Below are positions 9,900 to 18,591 of a stretch of 64,000 bases of DNA, one piece after another (positions within the stretch are counted from its first letter, which is position 1; the number at the start of each line of letters is the position of its first letter). The translations under genes were made by a program, and so were the position numbers. The notes beneath the pieces were generated by a model. That model ran no database searches. It had not been told where the DNA came from and worked only from the letters and a program-made list of their open reading frames with translations. The DNA comes from Candidatus Pantoea haifensis (GTDB lineage: Bacteria; Pseudomonadota; Gammaproteobacteria; Enterobacterales; Enterobacteriaceae), in assembly GCA_018842655.1 (NCBI GenBank), contig JAGTWN010000004.1, forward strand, positions 3,162,001 to 3,226,000, written 5' to 3'.

Positions 9900-9931
9900 A
9901 GCGGTGTAAACATCTGGACGGCTAAACATCT
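9900..9931 (+). promoter_or_regulatory. Four tandem Met boxes (MetJ operator) before metE
   Basis: Four contiguous 8-mers, AGCGGTGT, AAACATCT, GGACGGCT and AAACATCT, match the MetJ consensus AGACGTCT at 5, 6, 6 and 6 of 8 positions. They lie 38 bp upstream of the metE start codon in the metR-metE spacer. MetJ with S-adenosylmethionine binds tandem boxes cooperatively, so repression by methionine supply is the expected effect. Confidence 0.75.
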
Positions 9932-9969
9932 TTGGCTGCCCGCCTCAGTCAAAGAAAGGAGAGCAACGA

Positions 9970-12240
9970 ATGACCATACTGAACCATACACTCGGCTTCC
10001 CTCGCGTGGGTCTGCATCGTGAACTCAAAAAAGCGCAAGAAAGCTACTGGGCAGGCAACAGCAGTCAGGAAGCGTTATTAGCCGTAGGCCGCGAATTACG
10101 GGCGCGCCACTGGCAGCAGCAGAAAGATGCGGGCGTAGATTTGCTGCCAGTAGGCGATTTTGCCTGGTACGATCATGTTCTCACCACCAGCCTGCTGTTG
10201 GGCAACGTGCCTGCCCGGCACCAGAATAAAGACGGCTCTGTTGATCTCGATACGCTGTTCCGTCTGGGGCGTGGTCGTGCGCCGACCGGTGAACCCGCTG
10301 CGGCAGCTGAGATGACGAAATGGTTCAACACCAACTATCACTATATGGTGCCGGAATTTACGCAAGGCCAGCAGTTCAAACTGACCTGGACCCAGTTGCT
10401 GGATGAAGTTGACGAAGCTCTGGCATATGGTCATAAAATCAAACCTGTGCTGCTGGGTCCGGTAACCTACCTGTGGCTGGGCAAAGTAAAGGGTGAGCAG
10501 TTTGATCGCCTGTCACTGCTGAAGGATATTCTGCCTGTTTATCAACACGTGCTGGCTGAACTGGCTAAGCGCGACGTTGAGTGGGTGCAAATTGATGAGC
10601 CAGCACTGGCGCTGGAACTGCCGCAAGCCTGGCGCGACGCCTTTCAACCGGCTTACGCTGCACTGGCAGGCCACATCAAACTGTTACTGACCACCTATTT
10701 TGACAGCATCGGTCAAAACATCGATGTGATCCGTGAATTGCCAGTGCAGGGGCTGCATGTTGACCTGGTGCATGGCCATGATGATATTGAAAAGCTCAGC
10801 CAGCAACTGCCTGCTTCCTGGCTACTTTCTCTTGGGGTCATCAATGGTCGTAACGTATGGCGTGCTGACCTGAGTCGCTGGTTTGCGCGTCTGCAACCAC
10901 TGGTGAGTCAGCGTGAGCAACTCTGGATTGGCTCATCCTGCTCACTGCTACACAGCCCGATCGATTTAAGTGTAGAAACGCGCCTGGATGAGGAAGTCAA
11001 AAGCGGGTTCGCGTTCGCGCTGCAAAAGTGCACTGAACTTTCACTGCTGAGTGAGGCGTTGAATAACAACGATGCAGCATCACTCGAAGCCTGGAGCGCA
11101 CCGATTCGTGCTCGTGCCTACTCCAGCCGCGTGCATAACGCTGCGGTGGGTCAACGTTTGCAGGCGATTAAGGCACAAGACAGCGAGCGTCAAAGCCCCT
11201 ACAGCGAGCGCGCCAAAGCACAACGCCAGCGTTTTAACCTGCCAGCATGGCCCACCACCACCATTGGTTCGTTTCCACAGACCACTGAAATTCGTGGCCT
11301 GCGCCTGGACTTCAAACAGGGGCGTCTGGACAGCAGCAACTATCGCACTGGCATCGCTGAGCATATCAAACAAGCGATTGTGGAGCAGGAGCGTTTAGAA
11401 CTGGATGTGCTGGTTCACGGTGAAGCTGAGCGTAACGACATGGTTGAATACTTTGGCGAGCATTTAGACGGTTTTGTCTTCACGCAAAACGGTTGGGTGC
11501 AGAGTTACGGTTCACGCTGCGTAAAACCGCCTGTCATTATTGGCGATGTCAGCCGTCCTGCCGCCATCACGGTTGAATGGGCGACATATGCGCAGTCACT
11601 CACTGATAAGCCAGTGAAAGGCATGTTGACTGGCCCGGTAACGATTCTTTGCTGGTCTTTTCCCCGTGAAGATGTTTCGCGTGAAACCATCGCGAAGCAG
11701 ATAGCCCTGGCGCTGCGTGACGAAGTGGAAGATTTGGAAAAAGCCGGTATCGGCATTATCCAGATTGACGAGCCGGCTTTGCGTGAAGGTCTGCCGCTGC
11801 ATCAGTCCGACTGGGCAGCTTATCTGTCCTGGGCAGTAGAGGCGTTCCGTCTGAACGCTGCTGTGGCTCAGGATGACACGCAGATCCATACGCACATGTG
11901 TTACTGCGAGTTCAATGACATCATGGATTCTATCGCCGCACTGGATGCTGACGTCATTACTATCGAAACATCGCGTTCCAGTATGGATTTGCTGGAATCG
12001 TTTGAAGACTTCGAATACCCGAATGAGATCGGTCCGGGCGTATATGACATTCACTCGCCAAACGTACCGAGCGTAGAATGGATGGAAGCCCTGTTGCAGA
12101 AAGCGGCTAAGCGTATCCCGGAAAAGCGTCTGTGGGTTAACCCGGATTGTGGTCTGAAAACGCGCGGCTGGACTGAAACGCGCCAGGCATTAGCCAACAT
12201 GGTAAAAGCGGCAAAAAATCTGCGGGGTAAAACCTGTTAG
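9970..12240 (+). CDS. metE: Cobalamin-independent methionine synthase
   Basis: Transfers the methyl group of 5-methyltetrahydropteroyltri-glutamate to homocysteine in the last step of methionine synthesis. The 756-residue product (753 in E. coli) has two TIM-barrel halves. The C-terminal half carries the zinc site: His642 and Cys644 in HTHMCYC, a Glu in the following strand region, and the Cys of [10 protein letters not shown] near the end. The GGSF-type substrate loop is seen as TTIGSFPQT. The ATG at 9970 follows AAAGGAGAG. Control is expected from MetR and from the Met boxes upstream; a strong terminator follows. Confidence 0.98.
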   Translation: MTILNHTLGFPRVGLHRELKKAQESYWAGNSSQEALLAVGRELRARHWQQQKDAGVDLLPVGDFAWYDHVLTTSLLLGNVPARHQNKDGSVDLDTLFRLGRGRAPTGEPAAAAEMTKWFNTNYHYMVPEFTQGQQFKLTWTQLLDEVDEALAYGHKIKPVLLGPVTYLWLGKVKGEQFDRLSLLKDILPVYQHVLAELAKRDVEWVQIDEPALALELPQAWRDAFQPAYAALAGHIKLLLTTYFDSIGQNIDVIRELPVQGLHVDLVHGHDDIEKLSQQLPASWLLSLGVINGRNVWRADLSRWFARLQPLVSQREQLWIGSSCSLLHSPIDLSVETRLDEEVKSGFAFALQKCTELSLLSEALNNNDAASLEAWSAPIRARAYSSRVHNAAVGQRLQAIKAQDSERQSPYSERAKAQRQRFNLPAWPTTTIGSFPQTTEIRGLRLDFKQGRLDSSNYRTGIAEHIKQAIVEQERLELDVLVHGEAERNDMVEYFGEHLDGFVFTQNGWVQSYGSRCVKPPVIIGDVSRPAAITVEWATYAQSLTDKPVKGMLTGPVTILCWSFPREDVSRETIAKQIALALRDEVEDLEKAGIGIIQIDEPALREGLPLHQSDWAAYLSWAVEAFRLNAAVAQDDTQIHTHMCYCEFNDIMDSIAALDADVITIETSRSSMDLLESFEDFEYPNEIGPGVYDIHSPNVPSVEWMEALLQKAAKRIPEKRLWVNPDCGLKTRGWTETRQALANMVKAAKNLRGKTC

Positions 12241-12264
12241 GTGCGTTGTGTTGCAGTAAAACTG

Positions 12265-12285
12265 GGGCGCTCAGGCGCCCTTTTT
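12265..12285. terminator. metE terminator, possibly bidirectional with dlhH
   Basis: GGGCGC-TCAG... pairs with GCGCCC (12265-12270 with 12275-12280), followed by TTTTT. On the other strand the stem is followed by a TTTT-containing stretch, so it may also end dlhH, whose stop codon is at 12288. Confidence 0.8.
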
Positions 12286-12287
12286 GA

Positions 12288-13124
12288 TCAGGCTGATGGC
12301 GCAACGCCATACAGTTTAAACCAGGCCAGCATACGCGCCCAGCCATCCTGAGCAGACTCTGCGTGGTAGCTCGGGCGATAGTCAGCATTAAATGCATGTC
12401 CTGCGTCGGGGTAGACAATAATTTCAGCTTTTGCATTGGCTGCATGCACCGCCTGGCGCATCTGCTCTACGCTTTCTAACGGAATACCCTCATCCTGACC
12501 GCCATATAAACCCAGCACCGGCGCGGTTAAATCAACGGCAATATCAATAGGGTGCTTTTGCTGTTTCATGGTCTTATCACCAATCAGACGGCCATACCAC
12601 GCCACGGCAGCGCGGAGCTGTGGATTGTGAGCTGCGTACAACCAACTGATGCGGCCACCCCAGCAAAAACCGGTAATGCCCATACGGCGCATATCACCGC
12701 CGTTGCGCGAAGCCCAGTTAGCGGCGTGATCGAGATCGGACAACACCTGAGTATCGGGTACTTTACTGACCAGCTCTTTAAACAGAGTAGGAATATCGTG
12801 ATAGTCATTCGGATCGCCTTCGCGGAAATAGAGTTCTGGCGCGATCGCCAGGTAACCTTCTATTGCCAGACGGCGGCAAATGTCACGGATATGTTCGTGG
12901 ACGCCAAAAATTTCCTGAACCACTAACACCACCGGTAAGGGTGCATTCGCCTCTTTCGGTTTAGCAAAGAACGCAGGCATATTTTCGCCCTGGCTGGGGA
13001 CCGAGGTTTCACCGGATTGAATAGCAGGATGGTTAGTAATAATGGTGGTTGACGCTGTCGGCTGTACCGCAGGTGCAAAGCCGTCGTCAGCAGATTTTTG
13101 TGCCATATTATCTTCGGTTTTCAT
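12288..13124 (-). CDS. dlhH: DlhH (YsgA), dienelactone hydrolase family protein
   Basis: Alpha/beta hydrolase of the dienelactone hydrolase family, 278 residues (271 in E. coli). The cysteine nucleophile is in GFCWGG (Cys154), the acid is in YGGQDE and the catalytic His is in DAGHAFN. The conserved block VVQEIFGVHEHIRDICRRLA precedes the active site. The physiological substrate in enterobacteria is not established. I use the ATG at 13124; an internal ATG six codons later (MAQKSADDG) is also possible. It lies on the reverse strand between metE and udp as in E. coli. Confidence 0.93.
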   Translation of the reverse strand: MKTEDNMAQKSADDGFAPAVQPTASTTIITNHPAIQSGETSVPSQGENMPAFFAKPKEANAPLPVVLVVQEIFGVHEHIRDICRRLAIEGYLAIAPELYFREGDPNDYHDIPTLFKELVSKVPDTQVLSDLDHAANWASRNGGDMRRMGITGFCWGGRISWLYAAHNPQLRAAVAWYGRLIGDKTMKQQKHPIDIAVDLTAPVLGLYGGQDEGIPLESVEQMRQAVHAANAKAEIIVYPDAGHAFNADYRPSYHAESAQDGWARMLAWFKLYGVAPSA

Positions 13125-13300
13125 TGTTCTCTCCGTGCAAGCAGTAGCGCGATCGCGTAACTATAGCCTGGTCAGATTCTGCGCGGACCAGGCAAGGGGT
13201 AACAGAGTCAGCAACAGATAACATCACCTATCTCTTTAACATTGCCATGACAGGTTACACAGCACTGCTTGTAGCAGTGAGGGAAGGCTTAAACTCAATG

Positions 13301-13316
13301 CGTGATATTAGTCACA
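13301..13316 (+). promoter_or_regulatory. Upstream CRP site of udp
   Basis: CGTGA-TATTAG-TCACA matches the CRP consensus TGTGA-N6-TCACA at 9 of 10 positions. It is centred 52 bp upstream of the second CRP site. E. coli udp has CRP sites at -41.5 and -93.5, the same 52 bp separation. A seven-base palindrome (CACTGCT-TGT-AGCAGTG, 13263-13279) lies further upstream with no assigned role. Confidence 0.75.
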
Positions 13317-13352
13317 TTGTTTCTCATTTTAAATGTAACTTTCATTTTTGAA

Positions 13353-13368
13353 GGTGAAGGTAATCACA
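13353..13368 (+). promoter_or_regulatory. Proximal CRP site and core promoter of udp
   Basis: GGTGA-AGGTAA-TCACA matches the CRP consensus at 9 of 10 positions. If this is the -41.5 site, transcription starts near 13402, and TAGAGT at 13390-13395 falls at the -10 position. CytR would be expected to bind between the two CRP sites, as in E. coli. The whole 13125-13428 gap between dlhH and udp holds these sites and no gene that I can support. Confidence 0.7.
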
Positions 13369-13428
13369 TATTTATCTGGCGCGCTCACGTAGAGTGACGC
13401 GCAACTTTCCTAAATTCAGGAGTCTGAT

Positions 13429-14190
13429 ATGACACAGTCTGACGTTTTCCACCTTGGTCTCACCAAAGCTGATTTACAGGGTGCAACGCTGGCTATCGTG
13501 CCTGGCGATCCGGAGCGCGTAAAGAAAATTGCCGGACTGATGGACGATGCGCAGCATTTGGCGTCTCACCGGGAATTTACCACATGGTTAGCCAAACTGG
13601 AGGGTAAGCCTGTTGTGGTCTGCTCGACAGGCATTGGCGGGCCTTCAACCTCCATCGCGGTTGAAGAGCTGGCGCAGTTGGGCATCCGGACCTTCCTGCG
13701 TGTCGGCACCACGGGTGCTATCCAGCCGCATATCAATGTTGGCGATGTGCTGGTCACTACCGCTTCTGTGCGTCTTGATGGTGCCAGCCTGCATTTTGCA
13801 CCAATGGAATTCCCAGCCGTAGCAGATTTCGCCTGTACTACCGCGCTGGTGGCGGCGGCTGAAGCCTGCGGGGCCAGCACGCATATTGGCATTACGGCTT
13901 CATCTGATACCTTTTATCCAGGCCAGGAACGCTATGACACCTTTTCGGGCCGCGTGGTGAATCGCTTTCAGGGATCCATGAAAGAGTGGCAGCAAATGGG
14001 CGTCCTCAACTATGAGATGGAATCCGCTACACTGTTAACCATGTGCGCCAGTCAGGGACTACGAGCCGGTATGGTGGCGGGCGTCATCGTGAATCGCACG
14101 CAGAAAGAGATCCCGGATGCGGCGACCATGAAACAAACCGAAAGCGACGCGGTGAAGATCGTGGTAGAAGCGGCGCGACGCTTGTTGTAA
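13429..14190 (+). CDS. udp: Uridine phosphorylase
   Basis: Phosphorolyses uridine to uracil and ribose 1-phosphate in pyrimidine salvage. The 253-residue product matches E. coli Udp end to end: the N-terminal phosphate-loop region IVPGDPERV (Gly26, Asp27), RVGTTGAIQ around residue 91 (phosphate-binding Arg), the uracil pocket region FQGSMKEW, and YEMESATL for ribose contacts. The ATG follows CAGGAG. CRP/CytR-type control is indicated by the upstream sites. A hairpin with AGCAGGTT and AACCTGCT arms follows the gene but lacks a T-tract. Confidence 0.97.
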   Translation: MTQSDVFHLGLTKADLQGATLAIVPGDPERVKKIAGLMDDAQHLASHREFTTWLAKLEGKPVVVCSTGIGGPSTSIAVEELAQLGIRTFLRVGTTGAIQPHINVGDVLVTTASVRLDGASLHFAPMEFPAVADFACTTALVAAAEACGASTHIGITASSDTFYPGQERYDTFSGRVVNRFQGSMKEWQQMGVLNYEMESATLLTMCASQGLRAGMVAGVIVNRTQKEIPDAATMKQTESDAVKIVVEAARRLL

Positions 14191-14288
14191 CGCGCACGAC
14201 AGCAGGTTTTCAGGACTCTCCGTAGTCACTTTTAACCTGCTGCTCATTTCAAGACGTGCGCAATTTCAGCTAAACCTGAGAATAATTC

Positions 14289-15554
14289 ATGCGCAATTCG
14301 ATTCCTGTTCGTCGGCCTTCCTTTGGAACCCATCCCGCAGCCCTTCAGGCGCAGATGGAAAACAGCGCCGCGCGCTTTCGCGCCGCGATGAGCCAGAATG
14401 ACTTTACGCAAGCGATGAAATGCTGCGAAGACGTTTTGCGCTATATGCCCAACCAAATGCAGGTACTCAGCGATTATGCGCTCTGCCTGCTACGGCTGGG
14501 CCAGCATAATAAAGCGTATAAAACCTACCAAAAAATCTATCAGGCTCCGCCAGCGGTGCGTGCAACCGCATCGGAAACCTGGCTGGATGGCCTGACGGAA
14601 GTGTGTGGCTGGCTGGGAAAAGATCAGGAGGTTGCGCGATACGGACTCGAGTCATTAAACCAGTCCGATGCACGCTTTCGTCAGGGGCAGCGATATTCCT
14701 GCCCTGCACCGCAACCTGAACCGATCGATCTTACGCATCCGGAACAAAACGTGATCTCTTTTAGTCTCTACGGCGGTCAACCGCGCTATTGTGAAACGCT
14801 GATCAAAAACGTGGAAGTGGCGCAGGAACTCTATCCGGGCTGGGTGTGTCGGGTTTATCTTGATAACACTGTGCCGCAGCATGTCTGGCAACGCCTCGAT
14901 CGGCCGCAGGTACAGCTGATCGATATGTCACATGAAAAAACACTTTTTCCCACGTTGTGGCGCTTTCTGGTCGTAGACGATCCTGGCGTTAAACGTTTTA
15001 TCGTGCGCGATGCGGATTCGTTGCTTTCTGAACGCGAAGCGGCGGCGGTTAACGCCTGGCTGGCGTCGCCTTACTGGTTTCATCACATGCGCGATTACTA
15101 TTCACATACGGAATTGCTGCTGGCGGGCATGTGGGGTGGATGCGGTGGCGTCTTTAACAATATTGAACAGGCAATGCGGGATTTTATTGCGCACTATAAA
15201 GGCAGCGAACGGTTTACCGACCAGTATTTCTTAAAAGTCGCCTTGTGGCCAACGGTACGTGAAAGCGTGCTTAATCATGATGACATATTCAGTTTTCATC
15301 AGGCACAGCCGTGGCCAGCACATGCTCCCGTGCGTTGGGAAAACAGCCGCTTTCACGTGGGTAGCAATGCTGGTTTTGCCAGCATGAGCGGAAAAAGCGT
15401 TATCAGTGAGGGTGAGCAACAGATTGAAATAAGCTGTGATGGTCATTCATGGCGTTATCCGGCGCAGGTAAGAAAAGGAGAGTGGGTGCTGCCGATGCCC
15501 TTTTTCCTGATTGATGACTGGCAAGCCGGAAAATTAACCGTTAACGCAGTGTAG
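14289..15554 (+). CDS. TPR protein with a putative GT-A-like glycosyltransferase domain
   Basis: Unnamed 421-residue protein; I recognise the pattern but no characterised orthologue. Residues about 25-125 look like two to three tetratricopeptide-like helix pairs (AMKCCEDVLRYMPNQMQVLS, then LCLLRLGQHNKAYKTYQKIY). Residues about 155-330 look like a nucleotide-sugar-type fold: an opening strand VISFSLYGG, a helix, VCRVYLDN, and RFIVRDADSLLSERE with a DxD motif at Asp241-Asp243. The tail (about 370-421) is strand-rich. There is no signal peptide or membrane helix, so it should be cytosolic. It sits between udp and rmuC, where E. coli has nothing, and has a plausible start but an unremarkable ribosome site. 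A glycosyltransferase role is inference only. Confidence 0.8.
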   Translation: MRNSIPVRRPSFGTHPAALQAQMENSAARFRAAMSQNDFTQAMKCCEDVLRYMPNQMQVLSDYALCLLRLGQHNKAYKTYQKIYQAPPAVRATASETWLDGLTEVCGWLGKDQEVARYGLESLNQSDARFRQGQRYSCPAPQPEPIDLTHPEQNVISFSLYGGQPRYCETLIKNVEVAQELYPGWVCRVYLDNTVPQHVWQRLDRPQVQLIDMSHEKTLFPTLWRFLVVDDPGVKRFIVRDADSLLSEREAAAVNAWLASPYWFHHMRDYYSHTELLLAGMWGGCGGVFNNIEQAMRDFIAHYKGSERFTDQYFLKVALWPTVRESVLNHDDIFSFHQAQPWPAHAPVRWENSRFHVGSNAGFASMSGKSVISEGEQQIEISCDGHSWRYPAQVRKGEWVLPMPFFLIDDWQAGKLTVNAV

Positions 15555-15607
15555 CGCCTGCTTTCCGGGTAAATTTGTCTAGACATTCATACAGTGCAAC
15601 TCTACCT

Positions 15608-15638
15608 TTTCCCTCAGCAACGCGTGTGGCGAGGGAAA
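15608..15638 (+). promoter_or_regulatory. Hairpin overlapping the rmuC ribosome binding site
   Basis: TTTCCCTC (15608-15615) pairs perfectly with GAGGGAAA (15631-15638) across a 15-base loop. The right arm contains the Shine-Dalgarno (GAGG) and ends one base before the rmuC ATG at 15640. Folding would hide the ribosome site. Whether this regulates translation is inference. Confidence 0.5.
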
Positions 15639-15639
15639 C

Positions 15640-17139
15640 ATGGATCAGCACATCATCATTAGCGCCTGTCTGGCACTGGCCGGCCTGGGCATTGGCTGGA
15701 TACTGGCGCAATTGCGTGCCAGCCAACAATCCGCCAGCTTTGTGACCGAGCGCCGTCTGTTGGTCGACGCGCAGCAGCATCAACAGCAACATATCGAGCA
15801 GCTTCAACAGCAAGGCCACCAGCGTGAGCAGGAACTGCGTCAGCTCCACGGTGCGTTGAGTGGGGCCAATGAGCGTCTGCAGCAGCTTGATTACTGGCGC
15901 GGCGAGAGTGAACAGCTTACCCGCGAACTGCGAAATCAGTTGGAAATCAACAGTGCACAGGAAGCGGAGCTGCGTGAAGTAACTATCCGCCTCGAAGAAA
16001 CCCGCTTTGCTGCCGAAGAAAAGCAACGTCTGCTAACGCACAGCGAGCAACGCCTTAGCGCCCAGTTTGAAAACCTTGCCAACCGTATTTTTGAAAACAG
16101 CCATCGCCGCGTTGATGAGCAAAACCGTCAAAGTCTGAATAGCCTGATCGGCCCTTTACGCGAGCAGTTAGACGGTTTTCGCCGTCAGGTGCATGAAAGT
16201 TTTGGCCTGGAAGCGCGTGAACGCCACACGTTAACGCATGAGATCCGTCAGTTACAGCAGCTCAATGCGCAAATGGCGCAGGAGGCTATCAATCTCACTA
16301 AGGCCTTGAAGGGAGATAATAAAATTCAGGGTAACTGGGGAGAAGTGGTGCTGAGTCGCGTATTAGAAGCGTCCGGTTTGCGTGAAGGTTACGAGTATGA
16401 AATCCAGGTCAGCATTCAATCCGAGCAGCAGGGTAGAATGCAGCCAGATGTCATTGTCCGTTTGCCACAGGATAAAGATGTCGTGATTGACGCGAAAATG
16501 ACCCTGATCGCGTATGAACGCTACTTCAATGCGGAAGATGATATTGAACGTGAACAGGCAATTCAGGAACATATCAGCGCCATGCGTGGCCATATTCGCT
16601 TGCTGGGACGTAAAGATTATCAACAATTACCCGGTTTACGGTCGCTGGATTATGTGTTGATGTTTATCCCCATTGAGCCAGCTTTCTTGCTGGCTATCGA
16701 TCGTCAGCCAGAACTGATCGGTGAAGCGTTGCAGCAAAACATCATGCTGGTTAGCCCAACCACACTGCTGGTGGCGTTGCGTACTATCAATAATTTATGG
16801 CGTTACGAGCATCAAAGCCGTAATGCACAGCGGATTGCCGATCGTGCCGCGAGGCTGTACGACAAGATGCGACTGTTTGTTGATGACATGAGCGGCATTG
16901 GGCTGAGTCTCGACAAAGCGCAAAACAGTTATCGTGAAGCGATGAAGAAGTTGGCAGAAGGGCGGGGCAATTTAATCGCGCAAAGTGAAGGATTTCGCGA
17001 CCTTGGCGTTGAGGTAAAGCGTCCCATTAATCCTTTGCTGGCAGAGCGCGCCAGGCCGGAACGTGAAACCAATGATGGCCTGGATGAAGAAAACGAAGCG
17101 GATGAGGGTAACTTACGTGTGAGACGCCTCCACGAATAA
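15640..17139 (+). CDS. rmuC: RmuC, DNA recombination protein
   Basis: RmuC-family (DUF195) protein whose loss raises inversion between short inverted repeats in E. coli. The 499-residue product has an N-terminal hydrophobic segment (about residues 6-23), a long Gln/Glu-rich coiled coil (about 28-190), and a restriction-endonuclease-like core from about 215 to 420 (KGDNKIQGNWGEVVL, then QPDVIVRLP and VIDAKMTLIAYERY). The DAK and QPDV pieces are the usual catalytic-type residues of that fold. The C-terminus is acidic. Its ribosome site lies inside a hairpin described separately. ubiE follows after 75 bp. Confidence 0.95.
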   Translation: MDQHIIISACLALAGLGIGWILAQLRASQQSASFVTERRLLVDAQQHQQQHIEQLQQQGHQREQELRQLHGALSGANERLQQLDYWRGESEQLTRELRNQLEINSAQEAELREVTIRLEETRFAAEEKQRLLTHSEQRLSAQFENLANRIFENSHRRVDEQNRQSLNSLIGPLREQLDGFRRQVHESFGLEARERHTLTHEIRQLQQLNAQMAQEAINLTKALKGDNKIQGNWGEVVLSRVLEASGLREGYEYEIQVSIQSEQQGRMQPDVIVRLPQDKDVVIDAKMTLIAYERYFNAEDDIEREQAIQEHISAMRGHIRLLGRKDYQQLPGLRSLDYVLMFIPIEPAFLLAIDRQPELIGEALQQNIMLVSPTTLLVALRTINNLWRYEHQSRNAQRIADRAARLYDKMRLFVDDMSGIGLSLDKAQNSYREAMKKLAEGRGNLIAQSEGFRDLGVEVKRPINPLLAERARPERETNDGLDEENEADEGNLRVRRLHE

Positions 17140-17214
17140 CGCGGGCGTAGCGTGCCTGACTTCCGTGACTCTGATACACTTCGGGGAGTATTGTTTGTGG
17201 AGCAGGTAAAACCG

Positions 17215-17973
17215 ATGGCAGATGAATCACAGCAGGAAACTACCCATTTTGGCTTTCAGACCGTCGCTAAAAGCGAAAAGGCCGATAAAGTCGCGGACGT
17301 GTTTCATTCCGTAGCGGCAAAATATGACCTGATGAACGACCTGATGTCGTTTGGCGTCCATCGTGTCTGGAAACGCTTTACCATTGACAGCAGCGGTGTG
17401 CGTCGTGGCCAACGCGTGTTGGATCTGGCGGGTGGTACAGGCGATCTGACTGCAAAATTCTCGCGCCTGGTTGGCGAAACGGGTCAGGTTGTCCTGGCGG
17501 ACATCAACAGCTCAATGCTGAAAATGGGCCGCGAAAAGCTGCGTAATCTTGGCGTTGTGGGCAACGTTAATTATGTTCAGGCGAATGCAGAAGCCCTGCC
17601 TTTCCCTGATAACTATTTCGATTGCATCACCATCTCGTTCGGCCTGCGTAACGTCACGGATAAAGAAAAAGCGTTAGCATCAATGTTCCGCGTGTTAAAG
17701 CCAGGCGGGCGTCTGCTGGTGCTGGAGTTCTCTAAGCCGGTGATGGAGCCGCTGAGCAAAGCCTACGATGCTTACTCCTTCCACATCTTGCCGCGTATTG
17801 GACAGCTGGTTGCGCAAGACGCTGAAAGTTACCGTTATCTGGCGGAATCCATTCGTATGCATCCCGATCAGGAAACCCTGAAGGCGATGATGAATGATGT
17901 CGGATTTGAAAACACCACTTACTCCAACATGACCGGCGGTATCGTCGCGTTACACCGTGGATTTAAGTTCTAA
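17215..17973 (+). CDS. ubiE: UbiE, ubiquinone/menaquinone C-methyltransferase
   Basis: S-adenosylmethionine-dependent methyltransferase that methylates the ring of both demethylmenaquinone and the ubiquinone precursor. The 252-residue product has motif [16 protein letters not shown] (about residues 68-82), motif II around [14 protein letters not shown], and [17 protein letters not shown]. An in-frame GTG at 17152 would add 21 residues, but the ATG at 17215 matches the E. coli start ([13 protein letters not shown]) and has GGAG about ten bases upstream. It heads the ubiE-ubiJ-ubiB cluster. Confidence 0.97.
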   Translation: MADESQQETTHFGFQTVAKSEKADKVADVFHSVAAKYDLMNDLMSFGVHRVWKRFTIDSSGVRRGQRVLDLAGGTGDLTAKFSRLVGETGQVVLADINSSMLKMGREKLRNLGVVGNVNYVQANAEALPFPDNYFDCITISFGLRNVTDKEKALASMFRVLKPGGRLLVLEFSKPVMEPLSKAYDAYSFHILPRIGQLVAQDAESYRYLAESIRMHPDQETLKAMMNDVGFENTTYSNMTGGIVALHRGFKF

Positions 17974-17979
17974 TCGATT

Positions 17980-18591
17980 ATGGTGATGACCTTAACGCCC
18001 CTAATTACTGCCGGTCTTGAGACCGCATTAAACCGCATGCTGTATCGCGATCGCGGTTTAAAAGTGGCCCGTCAAAGACTGGCAGGTAAAGTATTGACGC
18101 TGCGCCTGAGTGAGCTTTCCCATCCGTTGGTGCTGGTGTTTAGCGAACAGCAACTCGATGTGCTGGGTGACTGGCAAGACAGCAGTGACTGCACGGTGAT
18201 CACCCAACTGAAAACGCTGCCCAAACTGCGCGATCGTCAGCAGCTTACTGGTTTGATTCGTAGCGGTGAGTTGCAGGTTGATGGTGATTTACAGGTGGTA
18301 CAGCAGTTTTCCGCGCTGATGGATCTGGCTGAGTTCGATCCTGCTGAGTATCTGGCACCCTGGATCGGCGATATTGCCGCACAAGAGATCAGTCAACGTG
18401 CGCAGCGCGTGTTCCGCTTTGTTAAAGGCGAAGTGCAACGGCGTCAGGATTATCTGGGTCAGGCTATTACCGAAGAGTGGCGCGTCGCCCCTGGCGCGCT
18501 GGAGTTAGCCTGGTTTTCTGAGGAGATCGACGCGATGGAACGTTCGCTTGATGCGCTCAATGCGCGTTTGGCGCAGCTGGAGGCGAAATGA
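17980..18591 (+). CDS. ubiJ: UbiJ, ubiquinone biosynthesis accessory factor
   Basis: SCP2-type lipid-binding protein that belongs to the cytosolic ubiquinone biosynthesis complex with UbiK. The 203-residue product has the SCP2 fold at residues about 15-115 and a helical, partly coiled-coil tail ([18 protein letters not shown]) that in E. coli mediates UbiK binding. ATG 17980 is used; a second ATG two codons later is possible. Its stop overlaps the ubiB start by four bases. In E. coli the 3' part also encodes the small RNA EsrE; I cannot confirm that here. Confidence 0.92.
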   Translation: MVMTLTPLITAGLETALNRMLYRDRGLKVARQRLAGKVLTLRLSELSHPLVLVFSEQQLDVLGDWQDSSDCTVITQLKTLPKLRDRQQLTGLIRSGELQVDGDLQVVQQFSALMDLAEFDPAEYLAPWIGDIAAQEISQRAQRVFRFVKGEVQRRQDYLGQAITEEWRVAPGALELAWFSEEIDAMERSLDALNARLAQLEAK

